Of a stretch of DNA of 64,000 bases, positions 16,496 to 25,138 are shown piece after piece. Position 1 is the first letter of the stretch, and the number at the start of each line of letters is the position of its first letter. The position numbers were made by a program, and so were the translations under genes. The DNA comes from Polaribacter sp. KT25b (GTDB lineage: Bacteria; Bacteroidota; Bacteroidia; Flavobacteriales; Flavobacteriaceae), in the NCBI RefSeq assembly GCF_900105145.1, contig NZ_LT629752.1, positions 1,584,001 through 1,648,000 of the forward strand, read 5' to 3'. A model generated the notes under the pieces. The model made no database searches, was not told the DNA's origin, and saw only the letters and a program-made list of their open reading frames with translations.

Positions 16496-16791
16496 TGACT
16501 AGTGTCGAAGAGATTAAAATTTTATTAATAAAAAACAAAAATAGCTTGTTACTAGAATTAAGGCAAAGTAAAGAAGCGATGAGTTTGATAAAAAAATCTA
16601 CGCACACTAAATTAACTAGTGAAGAAAAAACAAAAATTAAAATTCACCTGTTAGATATTTGCAAAACAATACCAGCATTAGCTGTTTTTTTATTGCCAGG
16701 AGGTACTTTTTTGTTACCTATTTTGATAAAATTAATTCCTGATATTTTACCATCGGCATTTAGAGATGATGTACCAGTAGATAAAAAATAA
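16495..16791 (+). CDS. Small LETM1-like membrane-associated protein
   Basis: 98 residues. The first 60 are charged and helical; the rest has a hydrophobic core (about 57-88) with the pattern LLPGGTFLLPILIKLIPD then LPSAF. That proline-rich order, P..F LLP ILIKL P ILPS F, matches the first part of the LETM1 domain of mitochondrial cation/H+ exchange proteins. The rest of the LETM1 domain is missing. It starts on the last base of the proline dehydrogenase stop, so it is coexpressed. Function is unknown; membrane association or a role in proline metabolism is inference. The similarity call is from memory of the motif. Confidence 0.65.
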   Translation: MTSVEEIKILLIKNKNSLLLELRQSKEAMSLIKKSTHTKLTSEEKTKIKIHLLDICKTIPALAVFLLPGGTFLLPILIKLIPDILPSAFRDDVPVDKK

Positions 16792-17451
16792 GATGCTGTT
16801 TTAAAGTGTTTTATATTATTTATTTTTTGAATCCTTTTAAGTTGTAATTACTTCAATTTATTACAAATTTTTACTATAAATAGAGAATTTTTTTAAAAAT
16901 ATAAAGGTTGTCTTAAATATACCTACAAATAGGTATTGTAACTTATAGTTTAATTATAGAACTTGTTACTTTCTTAATATTTAAGAATTAGAAACTGTTT
17001 TTATATGCTTAATTTCAAAAAGAAGAGTTAGTATATTTAAACTTTATTATGCTTTGTAAACAATTAATTTAGTTCGTGTTATAATGTTTGCAGGAAAGAT
17101 ATTTTTTTCTAAAATTAGAAAAAGTAAAAAGGCATAATAGGTAAAGTTTTAATGATCCCCCAGTGAAGTAAACCGATTAGCTGTTAAATTAACTTTTAAT
17201 GGCTATTGGTTTATTATTTTATAGAAAAATTGTTTAAGTAAAATCAATTATAATAAAAATAAATAAGTTCATTTTCAATAAAAAATAGTTTCTTTTTTTC
17301 AATTTCTGCAGTTACTTAAATTGATAGAATTTTGTAAAAAGCACCACGAAATTTGTTTTTTTTATAGATAATATAACGTTCTATTAAGGTTCTGAATTTA
17401 TTAGAAGTAAAATATTTTAATTATAATTAGGGTAATTCACTTCTAAACAAC
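16792..17451. other. Long AT-rich intergenic region before typA
   Basis: No convincing gene in about 660 bases. Three inverted repeats are visible: ATACCTA/TAGGTAT (16919-16936, four-base loop), TTTTTCTAA/TTAGAAAAA (17104-17123), and an imperfect stem AAACCGATTAGC with GCTATTGGTTT (about 17168-17214) followed by a T-rich stretch. The last could terminate a small RNA, but I cannot find a good promoter for one. Confidence 0.4.
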
Positions 17452-17459
17452 TACTTTTG
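17452..17459 (+). promoter_or_regulatory. -7 box TACTTTTG of typA
   Basis: Matches TAnnTTTG and lies 22 bases upstream of the typA ATG at 17482, giving a short leader. Confidence 0.6.
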
Positions 17460-17481
17460 CACGAAATTTAAGAATACATAA

Positions 17482-19254
17482 ATGCAACCAATTAGAAATA
17501 TCGCTATTATAGCCCATGTCGATCACGGTAAAACAACGTTAGTAGACAAAATTATAGATCAAGCTAAAATCTTAGACGAGCGTAAAGAACGTACAGATTT
17601 ATTGTTAGATAATAACGACTTAGAGCGTGAAAGAGGAATTACAATTCTTTCTAAAAACGTTTCTGTAAACTATAAGAATACAAAAATTAACGTTATTGAT
17701 ACTCCTGGTCACGCCGATTTTGGTGGAGAAGTAGAGCGTGTCTTAAAAATGGCGGATGGTGTTTTATTATTGGTTGATGCATTTGAAGGGCCAATGCCTC
17801 AAACTCGTTTTGTATTGGGTAAAGCGTTAGAATTAGGATTAACTCCTATTGTAGTTGTAAATAAAGTTGATAAAGAAAACTGTACTCCAGATATCGTTCA
17901 TGAAAAAGTGTTCGATTTAATGTTTGCATTAGAAGCTACAGAAGAACAATTAGATTTTACTACAGTTTATGGTTCTGCAAAGAACAATTGGATGTCTACA
18001 GATTGGAAAAATCAAACAGAAGACATCGTTCCTTTATTAGATGCTGTTTTAGAATCTATTCCAGAAACAAAGTATAATGAAGGTACACCACAAATGCAAA
18101 TTACTTCTTTAGATTTTTCTAAGTTTACAGGAAGAATAGCAATTGGACGTGTATTTAGAGGAGATTTAGAAGTTGGTAAAGACTACATGCTATGTAAAGC
18201 AGATGGTTCTACTAAAAAAGTAAGAATTAAAGAATTACACGTATTCGAAGGAATGGGTAAAGTACAAGTAGAAAAAGTTCCTTGTGGAGACATTTGTGCT
18301 ATAACTGGTTTAGAAGGATTTGAAATTGGTGATACTGTTGCAGATTTAGAAAACCCAGAAGCGTTACCTAGAACAGAAATAGATCAACCTACAATGAGTA
18401 TGTTATTTACAATTAACAACTCTCCTTTCTTTGGTAAAGAAGGTAAATTTGTAACCTCTCGTCACTTAAGAGATCGTTTATTTAAAGAATTAGAAAAAAA
18501 CTTGGCATTAAAAGTTGAAACTACTGATAGTGAAGATAAATTTAACGTTTTCGGACGTGGAGTTTTACACTTATCTGTTTTAATAGAAACAATGCGTAGA
18601 GAAGGATATGAATTACAAGTGGGAAGACCACAAGTAATTATTAAAGAAATTGATGGTAAGAAACATGAACCAATGGAAACATTGTCTATTGATGTACCAG
18701 AAGATATGGCTTCTAAAGCAATTAACTTAGTATCTCTTAGAAAAGGAGATATGTTAGTTATGGAACCAAAAGGAGATTTACAACACTTAGAATTTTCTAT
18801 TCCTTCTAGAGGTTTAATTGGTTTAAGAAATAAGATTTTAACTGCAACTGGTGGTACAGCTATTATTAATCACCGTTTTTCTGAATATGGACCTTATAAA
18901 GGAGATTTTACTGAAGAGGTAAAAGGAGCTATTGTTTCTTCTGCTGCTGGTAAAGCAACTGCATATGCATTAAACCGTTTACAAGATAGAGGTGTTTTCT
19001 TTATCGATATTAATCAAGAGATTTATGTTGGTCAAGTAATTGGAGAAAACAGTAAATCTGATGATATGGCTGTAAACTTAATTAAAGGAAAGCAATTAAC
19101 AAACATGCGTAAATCTGGTACAGATGATGCTATGAAAATTGCTCCAAAAGTAGATTTTTCTTTAGAGGAAAATATGGAATACATTAAAGCAGATGAGTAT
19201 TTAGAGGTAACTCCAGAAAGCTTACGTATGCGTAAAATTGTTTTTAAAGGATAA
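17482..19254 (+). CDS. typA: Ribosome-associated translational GTPase TypA/BipA
   Basis: 590 residues, the usual length. The GTPase motifs are AHVDHGKT (11-18), RERGIT (switch I), DTPGHADF (switch II) and NKVD. The EF-G-like domains III and V and the TypA-specific C-terminal domain follow; EFSIPSRGLIGLRN is diagnostic. TypA binds the ribosome at the EF-G site and supports 50S assembly and growth in cold or stress. The gene has its own promoter and terminator and stands alone. Confidence 0.96.
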   Translation: MQPIRNIAIIAHVDHGKTTLVDKIIDQAKILDERKERTDLLLDNNDLERERGITILSKNVSVNYKNTKINVIDTPGHADFGGEVERVLKMADGVLLLVDAFEGPMPQTRFVLGKALELGLTPIVVVNKVDKENCTPDIVHEKVFDLMFALEATEEQLDFTTVYGSAKNNWMSTDWKNQTEDIVPLLDAVLESIPETKYNEGTPQMQITSLDFSKFTGRIAIGRVFRGDLEVGKDYMLCKADGSTKKVRIKELHVFEGMGKVQVEKVPCGDICAITGLEGFEIGDTVADLENPEALPRTEIDQPTMSMLFTINNSPFFGKEGKFVTSRHLRDRLFKELEKNLALKVETTDSEDKFNVFGRGVLHLSVLIETMRREGYELQVGRPQVIIKEIDGKKHEPMETLSIDVPEDMASKAINLVSLRKGDMLVMEPKGDLQHLEFSIPSRGLIGLRNKILTATGGTAIINHRFSEYGPYKGDFTEEVKGAIVSSAAGKATAYALNRLQDRGVFFIDINQEIYVGQVIGENSKSDDMAVNLIKGKQLTNMRKSGTDDAMKIAPKVDFSLEENMEYIKADEYLEVTPESLRMRKIVFKG

Positions 19255-19299
19255 TTTAAAACACTGAACTTGTTTCAGTTTTTAATTAATATATTTTAT

Positions 19300-19330
19300 A
19301 AAAGCTCAAGTTTTAAACTTGGGCTTTTTT
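19300..19330 (+). terminator. typA terminator
   Basis: Stem AAAAGCTCAAG (19300-19310) pairs with CTTGGGCTTTT (19318-19328) with one G-U pair and a seven-base loop, and the T-run ends at 19330. The next promoter's -7 box begins on the last T, so terminator and promoter abut. Confidence 0.85.
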
Positions 19331-19337
19331 ACCTTTG
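19330..19337 (+). promoter_or_regulatory. -7 box TACCTTTG directly before an ATG (possible leaderless mRNA)
   Basis: Perfect TAnnTTTG match that ends four bases before the ATG at 19342. With the usual distance from box to start site, transcription would begin at or next to the start codon. The -33 region falls in the loop and right arm of the typA terminator. Confidence 0.5.
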
Positions 19338-19341
19338 TACT

Positions 19342-19719
19342 ATGAGCGATTTTAAAGTTTTTTTTGATATATTACAAGAGAATTTACTAAATGATGAATT
19401 TGTAAAACTAACATTAAGCAAACCCATGAGAAAAAGTGAAGGTTTGTTAAATGTATATGTGCGTTTATTTAAAGTGGAAGGAAAAGAGGTTTTTGAATTA
19501 AAATATCGCCATTCTGAAGAGAATACATTTAAACAATTTTCTTTGGATGCTCTAACTGTTGAATTAGAAAAATTACTTCTAGAAACTTTTAGAACAGCTA
19601 CTTTATTTACGTTAAGTCAAGATTTAATAGTGCTAGTTTCTAAAAAGAAATTGGTTTCTTACAGAGATAATGCCCCTAGTTTTAAAAATAAGCTTCCAGA
19701 AATTCCAATGCAATCATAA
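19342..19719 (+). pseudogene. N-terminal part of a class I SAM-dependent methyltransferase, C-terminally truncated
   Basis: 125 residues remain. DEFVKLTLSKPMRKSEGLLN, NVYVRLFKVEGKEVFELKYR and RTATLFTLSQDLIVLVSKKK resemble the N-terminal accessory domain of a family of roughly 390-residue methyltransferases of Bacteroidetes and Planctomycetes. The reading frame stops after PEIPMQS, where those proteins continue into the methyltransferase domain. Downstream, short peptides consistent with that continuation occur with stops and a frameshift (KKDFLAG at about 19726-19746, IDENGV then NSRYG at about 19747-19785). An open frame extends upstream to 19270 but crosses the typA terminator, so 19342 is the start. 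The family assignment is from memory; a stand-alone functional domain is the alternative. Confidence 0.5.
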
Positions 19720-20028
19720 TTTAAAAAAGATTTTTTGGCAGGTTTATAGATGAAAATGGTGTCTAGAATTCTAGATATGGTTAAATTATCTTAAAAATTA
19801 AAATTGTAATTTTTTTTCTCATCAAAAAAACAATATTTGTATAATTTATTTTGTGTGTTATTTTACCAATAAATAAGTAGAATACTCTTAAATTGTAATT
19901 TTATCAATACTTTTCGGTTCTTAAAATCATTTTAATTAAAAAAGTTAACGTGTTTATTATCATTTAAATAGTATTGATAATTTACAAAATCTTCAAGTTA
20001 AAAGGTCTTTATTAATACTTCTATAGTT
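19720..20028. other. Intergenic region with possible methyltransferase relic, otherwise empty
   Basis: The first 70 bases may hold decayed methyltransferase codons (see the preceding entry). From about 19800 to 20028 the sequence is AT-rich with no gene, repeat or hairpin that I can support. Confidence 0.4.
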
Positions 20029-20036
20029 TACCTTTG
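20029..20036 (+). promoter_or_regulatory. -7 box TACCTTTG of the SHOCT protein gene
   Basis: Perfect TAnnTTTG match 58 bases upstream of the ATG at 20095. Confidence 0.55.
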
Positions 20037-20094
20037 TATTAAAATTGTTAGATAACTATTTTTAATTTAATAAAGAAATACACCATATAAAATA

Positions 20095-20904
20095 ATGAAT
20101 GCAATATTTACAGATGCTAGTTTTCAAAATATAGTAAACGTAGCTAATAAATACGGAATTAGTACAAATGCTGTTACAGATTTAACGTATTGCCTTATGA
20201 ATAGTAATGGTACTATGGCACAATTTAATATTCCGGAATTAGGTGGTGGCGGACAATGGATGCAAGGTGGTATGACCATGGTTGGAGATATGTTTAACAA
20301 TAATCTTAAATATTTGGTAGACGGACTTTGTACAGATTTGTCTAATTTAATTCAGCAAGGAGCCATACAGTACAAACCTTTACCAAAAACGGCAAACGGG
20401 CAAGGCGGTTTTGCAGGTAATTGGTGGGGAAACTTAGGTTTTCCTAATTCTACCGGTAGCCAAAATGATACAAGTTATGCTATTTTTAATGGCATACATC
20501 GTTTGGCAATACAACAAAACGGAAAAGTAACTATTTTTGATACTTTAGATCATAACATTGGTGGAGTAGGACAACAACAAGGAGGCAATTACTCGGTTTC
20601 TTTTACTAGCCAATATGGTAATGTAGATTTAGGTTCTCTACCTATTGTTTCTGGAGGAAATGAGCCACAACAACCAGCTCCTGTTCAAAATAATGAAATA
20701 CAAAATAACGTTGTAGAAACTCCTGTTGCACCAATTGCTCAAGATCCAATACAACCAGCAGAAAGTAATAACAACGTTAATAATTCTGCTTTTGAAGAGG
20801 ATATTTTTGGTAAAATTGAAAAATTAGCAGGTTTAAAAGACAAAGGAATTCTTTCTACAGAAGAATTTGAAAATAAAAAAATAGACTTGTTAAATAGATT
20901 GTAA
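20095..20904 (+). CDS. SHOCT-domain protein of unknown function
   Basis: 269 residues with no signal peptide. Residues 1-185 form a globular part rich in Gly, Asn and Gln (LGGGGQWMQGGMTMVGDMF, then GGFAGNWWGNLGFPN). A low-complexity linker rich in Pro, Gln and Asn covers about 195-230. The end (about 235-269, FGKIEKLAGLKDKGILSTEE then FENKKIDLLNRL) is a SHOCT helix pair, a short oligomerisation module found at protein termini. I do not recognise the N-terminal domain. The gene stands alone with its own promoter and terminator. Confidence 0.8.
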   Translation: MNAIFTDASFQNIVNVANKYGISTNAVTDLTYCLMNSNGTMAQFNIPELGGGGQWMQGGMTMVGDMFNNNLKYLVDGLCTDLSNLIQQGAIQYKPLPKTANGQGGFAGNWWGNLGFPNSTGSQNDTSYAIFNGIHRLAIQQNGKVTIFDTLDHNIGGVGQQQGGNYSVSFTSQYGNVDLGSLPIVSGGNEPQQPAPVQNNEIQNNVVETPVAPIAQDPIQPAESNNNVNNSAFEEDIFGKIEKLAGLKDKGILSTEEFENKKIDLLNRL

Positions 20905-20948
20905 AATATATTTACGCACAAAGAAAGAAGAAGTATTCTTATATTCTA

Positions 20949-20982
20949 AAAAGCTCAAAATATTTAATTTGAGCTTTTTTTT
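20949..20982. terminator. Bidirectional terminator between the SHOCT and CHAT genes
   Basis: Perfect 11-base stem AAAAGCTCAAA (20949-20959) with TTTGAGCTTTT (20968-20978), eight-base loop, T-run to 20982. Located between convergent genes. Confidence 0.85.
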
Positions 20983-21078
20983 AGAGAAATTGGTATTTCT
21001 TATTTTTTAATAGGAATACTTTCATAATTTATATTCAGAGAATTTTTAAACAAACGAAATAATTAAGGTATAAAATAT

Positions 21079-23838
21079 TTATAATTTTTTCGAAATTATT
21101 GTTGTATGCTTTTTTCTAATTTTTATCAAAATTATAATAAAAATAATTAAAACGGTAGTTAAAATGATTGTAGTAAAAATAGGAAATGAGCTTATAATTG
21201 CATTGTCATTGCCATAAACTACAAAACCAGCCCAAAAATAAGGAGCTGATAATTTATTAGAAGCGTTCTTGGTTCTAAAACTTAATTTTGCATTTTTTAA
21301 AGCTTCAGATTTTGTTTGACCCTTTTTAAGGTTTTTATAAAAGAGTACCATAATTTTTTCGGTCGAAGAATCTGGTACTTCCCACAAACTAACAACTGTT
21401 GCAGGGACACCTGCAAAAGTAAATGCTCTTTGAAAAGATTCTAAATTTCCATTTTTTATTTTACCATTACCCGTGTTACAAGCACTTAAAATAGCTAATT
21501 CAGCGTTTAAACTTAAGCCATATAATTCTTCTAAATATAAATGATCTTCTTCATTGTCTAAATTATTACTAAACAACAAACGACTAAGTTCTGGGTAAGT
21601 TTTATTAATATCTGCATGCATAGCCAAATGTAAAATTTTAGCACTACTGGCCGTTTTTATAAATTCTACTTTTGTTAAATCATCATCATTAAAGAGTTTA
21701 GAAGGAAATAATTTGCTAATATTTTTAGCTTCAATACTTGCTCCTTTTAAGATGTTTGGTTTGTTTCTAACTTTAGATTTTGTTTTAGAATTAGAATAAT
21801 TAGGTACATAAATATGTATGTTTTCTGAAGCAGATTTATTTTCTAATTTATAGTTGATCAATCCTAAATTAGAAGTATAATATGTACTATATAATTCGGT
21901 TATAAATTTATCATTTACCTTTAAAATTTCGAAAGGCAAATTAAATAAAACTCCATCTGGGTTTATAATTAAACGTGTAATGTTAGCATTTATATTGGGA
22001 ATTAAAATAGCAGATAATTCATTACCTAGTTTATCTTTTAATTTTTTTTTTTTAATTTTACTTATGAAAGAAACCAAAATATTTTCCTCAGTATCTGTCC
22101 ATGGTACTAAATTAACTTTAAAATTAGATTTTGAAATTTGATAAATAGCCATTTCATTTTCTAGATAAATATATTTTAAAATTAAATCATTTTTAGTAAG
22201 TTTTTTTTGAAGTTCTTTAACTGAAAAATTAAAATCACTTAGTAATTCTAATTGAGGAAATTGTTTTTTCTTATAAGATTCATGTTTAGCAATTAGTAGT
22301 TGAATAGAATCTCTTTTAAAAAGATTATTAGAAGTTTTTGCCTTGTTATACAAAGATGCCAATTGTATATTTCTTTGTTTTAAAGAATCTAATTTTGGCA
22401 ATGTATTTGTGTAACGATTTTGGTAAAACTTTTTCCATTCTAGCTTATTTCTAAAAATTTCAAATTTGTTTAAAATTAATTTTTGGTTTAAATTAGTATT
22501 AAAATAACCAGTTTTTTTGTTTTTTAAAACACCATAAATAATTTTACGAAGCTGTTTGTTTTGTTGCTCATTAAAATGAATATCTAAATAGCTATTTTCA
22601 AATTGTTTCAGGGCTAAATAATAAATTATTACATTTTTTTTCTGAACAACGGTGTCTTTAGGGTAATAATTAGTGAGTTCTTCATTAATTCTAAGAAGTA
22701 AGCGGGTATGATTATAGCTTTTGCTAGGTATAAAATTTTTGTAATTATTGGCAAGACTATTTTTTCCGCTATGAATGTTTTGTATCGATTTATCAAAATA
22801 AAATAAAGCACTATCTTTTTGTTTTTTCTTTGCTTTTATCAGTGCTTTTTGAGCAAGAAAAAAAGGAATCCTGTCATCATTTTTTGTAATTCCTCTAAAT
22901 AAAACAGACATAGTGCTATCTGCTTTATTTAATTGATTTCCTTTAGTAAATCCTTTAGCAATATTATATTTTATAGCCCATGGTAATCCTGGGTAGTTTT
23001 TTTCTTCTGTTAAGTAAAGTGCTTTAAAAAGGTAGTTTAAACCTGTTGATATATTTTTAGAACTAACTAAAGAGTCTGGGGTATGGGATATAAACCAATC
23101 TCCAATATGATTTAATGCTGTACTATAATAAATTCTCTCTTCTTTATGAAAGTCAGGTTGTTTATGCATAGATTCAAGAGACTCCATAGCCTTAATAATA
23201 GATATACTGTCTTTAGAATTTTCAGACAATTTCCAGAGCATATATATTTTTCGATATTTTGCAATAACTTTAAGCCGGTGATAATTATTATTTAGTAGAA
23301 AAGTATTGCTATCTATGTAGTTTTTATTTTTATTATAAATATTTTCGGCCAAACGCATATATTGTTTTGCTTTTTCAAAATTACCGAAGTATGCATTTTG
23401 GTTAGATAATAAAAGGTAAGCTCCCATTATAGAACCAGCATTAGGATTGTCTATATTTTCTAATAAGTTAAGAGAATTTAAGATACTTTTATAGCTTTTC
23501 ATAGCATATCCTAATTCATTTTTTAAATACGCTTTTTTATTATAAAAAACGGCTTTAAGACTGTCTCCTTGTTGAGATTTTGGACAGAAGGAAATTCCTT
23601 TATCTAAAGAAGAAATATTTTGATGGCTTATTTTCTTTTTATGTAAGTCAATAAATTGATAGAGGTAAAAATGGGCATATTTAAGACTATCTTTTGCGTT
23701 AAGTGTTTTTTTACTTTGTAACTCTTTTAATTGAACATTAATGTCTTTAACTTTTCTTTTTTGGGCAGATATAACTTTAAAATAAGAGAGAAAACAAACT
23801 AAAAAAAAGTAAGAAAGTATTTTAGTTTTGTAGTTCAT
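21079..23838 (-). CDS. Periplasmic TPR-CHAT caspase-like protease with C-terminal membrane anchor
   Basis: 919 residues. A signal peptide ends near VISA-Q (about residue 26). A long helical region with degenerate tetratricopeptide repeats follows (about 30-500), then a CHAT domain (about 560-880) with the catalytic dyad visible: His741 in LHLAMHADI and Cys787 in ILSACNTGNG, plus AGVPATVVSLWEVPD and APYFWAGFVVYG typical of the domain end. One transmembrane helix (about 889-907) and a basic tail follow. This topology places the protease in the periplasm, tethered to the inner membrane. It is the last gene of an operon behind a sigma factor and a membrane TPR protein. The substrate is unknown. 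Confidence 0.88.
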   Translation of the reverse strand: MNYKTKILSYFFLVCFLSYFKVISAQKRKVKDINVQLKELQSKKTLNAKDSLKYAHFYLYQFIDLHKKKISHQNISSLDKGISFCPKSQQGDSLKAVFYNKKAYLKNELGYAMKSYKSILNSLNLLENIDNPNAGSIMGAYLLLSNQNAYFGNFEKAKQYMRLAENIYNKNKNYIDSNTFLLNNNYHRLKVIAKYRKIYMLWKLSENSKDSISIIKAMESLESMHKQPDFHKEERIYYSTALNHIGDWFISHTPDSLVSSKNISTGLNYLFKALYLTEEKNYPGLPWAIKYNIAKGFTKGNQLNKADSTMSVLFRGITKNDDRIPFFLAQKALIKAKKKQKDSALFYFDKSIQNIHSGKNSLANNYKNFIPSKSYNHTRLLLRINEELTNYYPKDTVVQKKNVIIYYLALKQFENSYLDIHFNEQQNKQLRKIIYGVLKNKKTGYFNTNLNQKLILNKFEIFRNKLEWKKFYQNRYTNTLPKLDSLKQRNIQLASLYNKAKTSNNLFKRDSIQLLIAKHESYKKKQFPQLELLSDFNFSVKELQKKLTKNDLILKYIYLENEMAIYQISKSNFKVNLVPWTDTEENILVSFISKIKKKKLKDKLGNELSAILIPNINANITRLIINPDGVLFNLPFEILKVNDKFITELYSTYYTSNLGLINYKLENKSASENIHIYVPNYSNSKTKSKVRNKPNILKGASIEAKNISKLFPSKLFNDDDLTKVEFIKTASSAKILHLAMHADINKTYPELSRLLFSNNLDNEEDHLYLEELYGLSLNAELAILSACNTGNGKIKNGNLESFQRAFTFAGVPATVVSLWEVPDSSTEKIMVLFYKNLKKGQTKSEALKNAKLSFRTKNASNKLSAPYFWAGFVVYGNDNAIISSFPIFTTIILTTVLIIFIIILIKIRKKHTTIISKKL

Positions 23839-23861
23839 TATTTAATATTTATATAAAATAA

Positions 23862-24488
23862 CTATTTAATATTATTTAATATTATTTTGATTTCTTCGGT
23901 CTTAAAGTTTAATTTTTGTTGCCTTTGTAATTTGTCTAAAAAAGTTATAGCAGCATCTTTTTTGTCTTGTTTTAATGAGATTAAAGCTAAGTACCAAAGA
24001 CTTTCATTTTTCCATTCTTTATTGTCGTTAATTAAAATTTTATGAAAAAGAATTTCTGATTTTTTAAACTCTTCTAATTGTAAATATGCATTTGCTTTAA
24101 AAAAAAGTAGGGTATTGGCTTCTATAGAATCTTTTTCTGTTAATTTATTAAAACTTTCTATAGCTTTTAGATATTTCCCTTGTTCATACAAACTAAAAGC
24201 AAATGCCTTTTTAGATTTATTTACTTTATCTCTTACAATGGGTTCAATTACATTTTCATAAGGGGTAAAATGTAAATTATATAATTCATTATTAGAAAGA
24301 GATTTAGAGTTAAAAAGATAAAAACTAGACAAACCAATTAATAGAGCTATAGAAGCTACTAGTAACCAATTGTACTTTTTAGGTTTTGCAATTGAATTTT
24401 CAACCGATTGTATATAACTTTTAAGTTCTTTTCGTTTTTGTAAAGTAATTGCTTTTTTTAGATTTTTATCAAACTCTTTATTTTCCAT
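23862..24488 (-). CDS. Single-pass membrane TPR protein, candidate anti-sigma/sensor
   Basis: 208 residues. A charged cytoplasmic N-terminus of about 40 residues (KEFDKNLKKAITLQKRKELK) precedes one transmembrane helix (WLLVASIALLIGLSSFYLF, about 41-60). The outside part has tetratricopeptide-like helices (FSLYEQGKYLKAIESFNKL and ANAYLQLEEFKKSEILFHKI). Start and stop overlap the sigma gene by 11 bases, which implies coupled translation. The topology, cytoplasmic stub plus extracytoplasmic sensor next to an ECF sigma, is that of an anti-sigma factor, but I see no zinc or FecR-type anti-sigma motif, so the role is inferred from context only. Confidence 0.75.
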   Translation of the reverse strand: MENKEFDKNLKKAITLQKRKELKSYIQSVENSIAKPKKYNWLLVASIALLIGLSSFYLFNSKSLSNNELYNLHFTPYENVIEPIVRDKVNKSKKAFAFSLYEQGKYLKAIESFNKLTEKDSIEANTLLFFKANAYLQLEEFKKSEILFHKILINDNKEWKNESLWYLALISLKQDKKDAAITFLDKLQRQQKLNFKTEEIKIILNNIK

Positions 24489-25038
24489 GAGTTTCTGTTT
24501 TAATCTTTTCTTTTAGTTGTTTTAAACACCTTGACTTCTGACTTTTTACAACATTTTTATTATCATAATTTAAGGCATCAGTAATTTCGTCAATAGTATA
24601 TCCTCTATAATAAAATAGTGTTAATACTTCTTTGCATTTTTTACCTAGTGTTGTAAATGCTTTTTGTAATAATAATTGAAATTGATTAGGTTCATCATCT
24701 AAAAATTTATTACTAATTTCTTTATAATTATAATCTTCTTTCTCTAAAGAAAAATCTTTAATTTTCTTATTGTTTTTCCTAGTTTTTTCATACAACATGT
24801 ACTTGCCAATTCCAAATAAATATGTTTTTATAGTACATTTTAAATGGTCTATTTCTCCTTTTAAAGCTTTTTCTTGTAGAACTATAATTGCATCTTGATA
24901 GACATCAAGAATATCATCATCAGAAATACCTAAAGTTCTAGCAAAATTTATAAATGGAGTTCTGTTCTCTGTATATACCATTTTTAAAGCATTTTTATCA
25001 GCTTGTTTTAAAAGTAGAAGTGTCTGTTGTTCTCTCAT
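24478..25038 (-). CDS. ECF-type RNA polymerase sigma factor
   Basis: 186 residues with the two ECF regions. Region 2 runs over NRTPFINFARTLGISDDDIL and DVYQDAIIVLQEKAL, then IKTYLFGIGKYMLYEKTRK, the core- and -10-binding helices. Region 4 covers ALTTLGKKCKEV-like text, LTLFYYRGYTIDEITDALNY and DNKNVVKSQKSRCLKQLKEK, the -35 recognition helix-turn-helix. It should direct a small regulon, most simply its own operon (TPR protein and CHAT protease) and perhaps the three divergent exported-protein genes. It overlaps the next gene by 11 bases. Confidence 0.9.
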   Translation of the reverse strand: MREQQTLLLLKQADKNALKMVYTENRTPFINFARTLGISDDDILDVYQDAIIVLQEKALKGEIDHLKCTIKTYLFGIGKYMLYEKTRKNNKKIKDFSLEKEDYNYKEISNKFLDDEPNQFQLLLQKAFTTLGKKCKEVLTLFYYRGYTIDEITDALNYDNKNVVKSQKSRCLKQLKEKIKTETHGK

Positions 25039-25138
25039 TAATGATTTAAAAATAGAAAAGTAAACAAAAAATTAAAAATAAATAAAAATATGTTAACCTT
25101 TTGGCTTTAGAATCATTAAAGTAAAAAAATACTATAAA
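25039..25138. promoter_or_regulatory. Divergent promoter region between the sigma/CHAT operon and the exported-protein operon
   Basis: 100 bases separate the two start codons. No perfect TAnnTTTG box is seen in either direction; the best on the minus strand is TACTTTTC. An imperfect palindrome CTTTA-N7-TAAAG lies at 25105-25121. The lack of a housekeeping box is compatible with recognition by the ECF sigma encoded next door, but this is inference. Confidence 0.4.

Noticed and set aside
23862..24488. FecR-type anti-sigma factor
   Set aside because: No FecR or zinc anti-sigma motif is present; only topology and context suggest an anti-sigma role.
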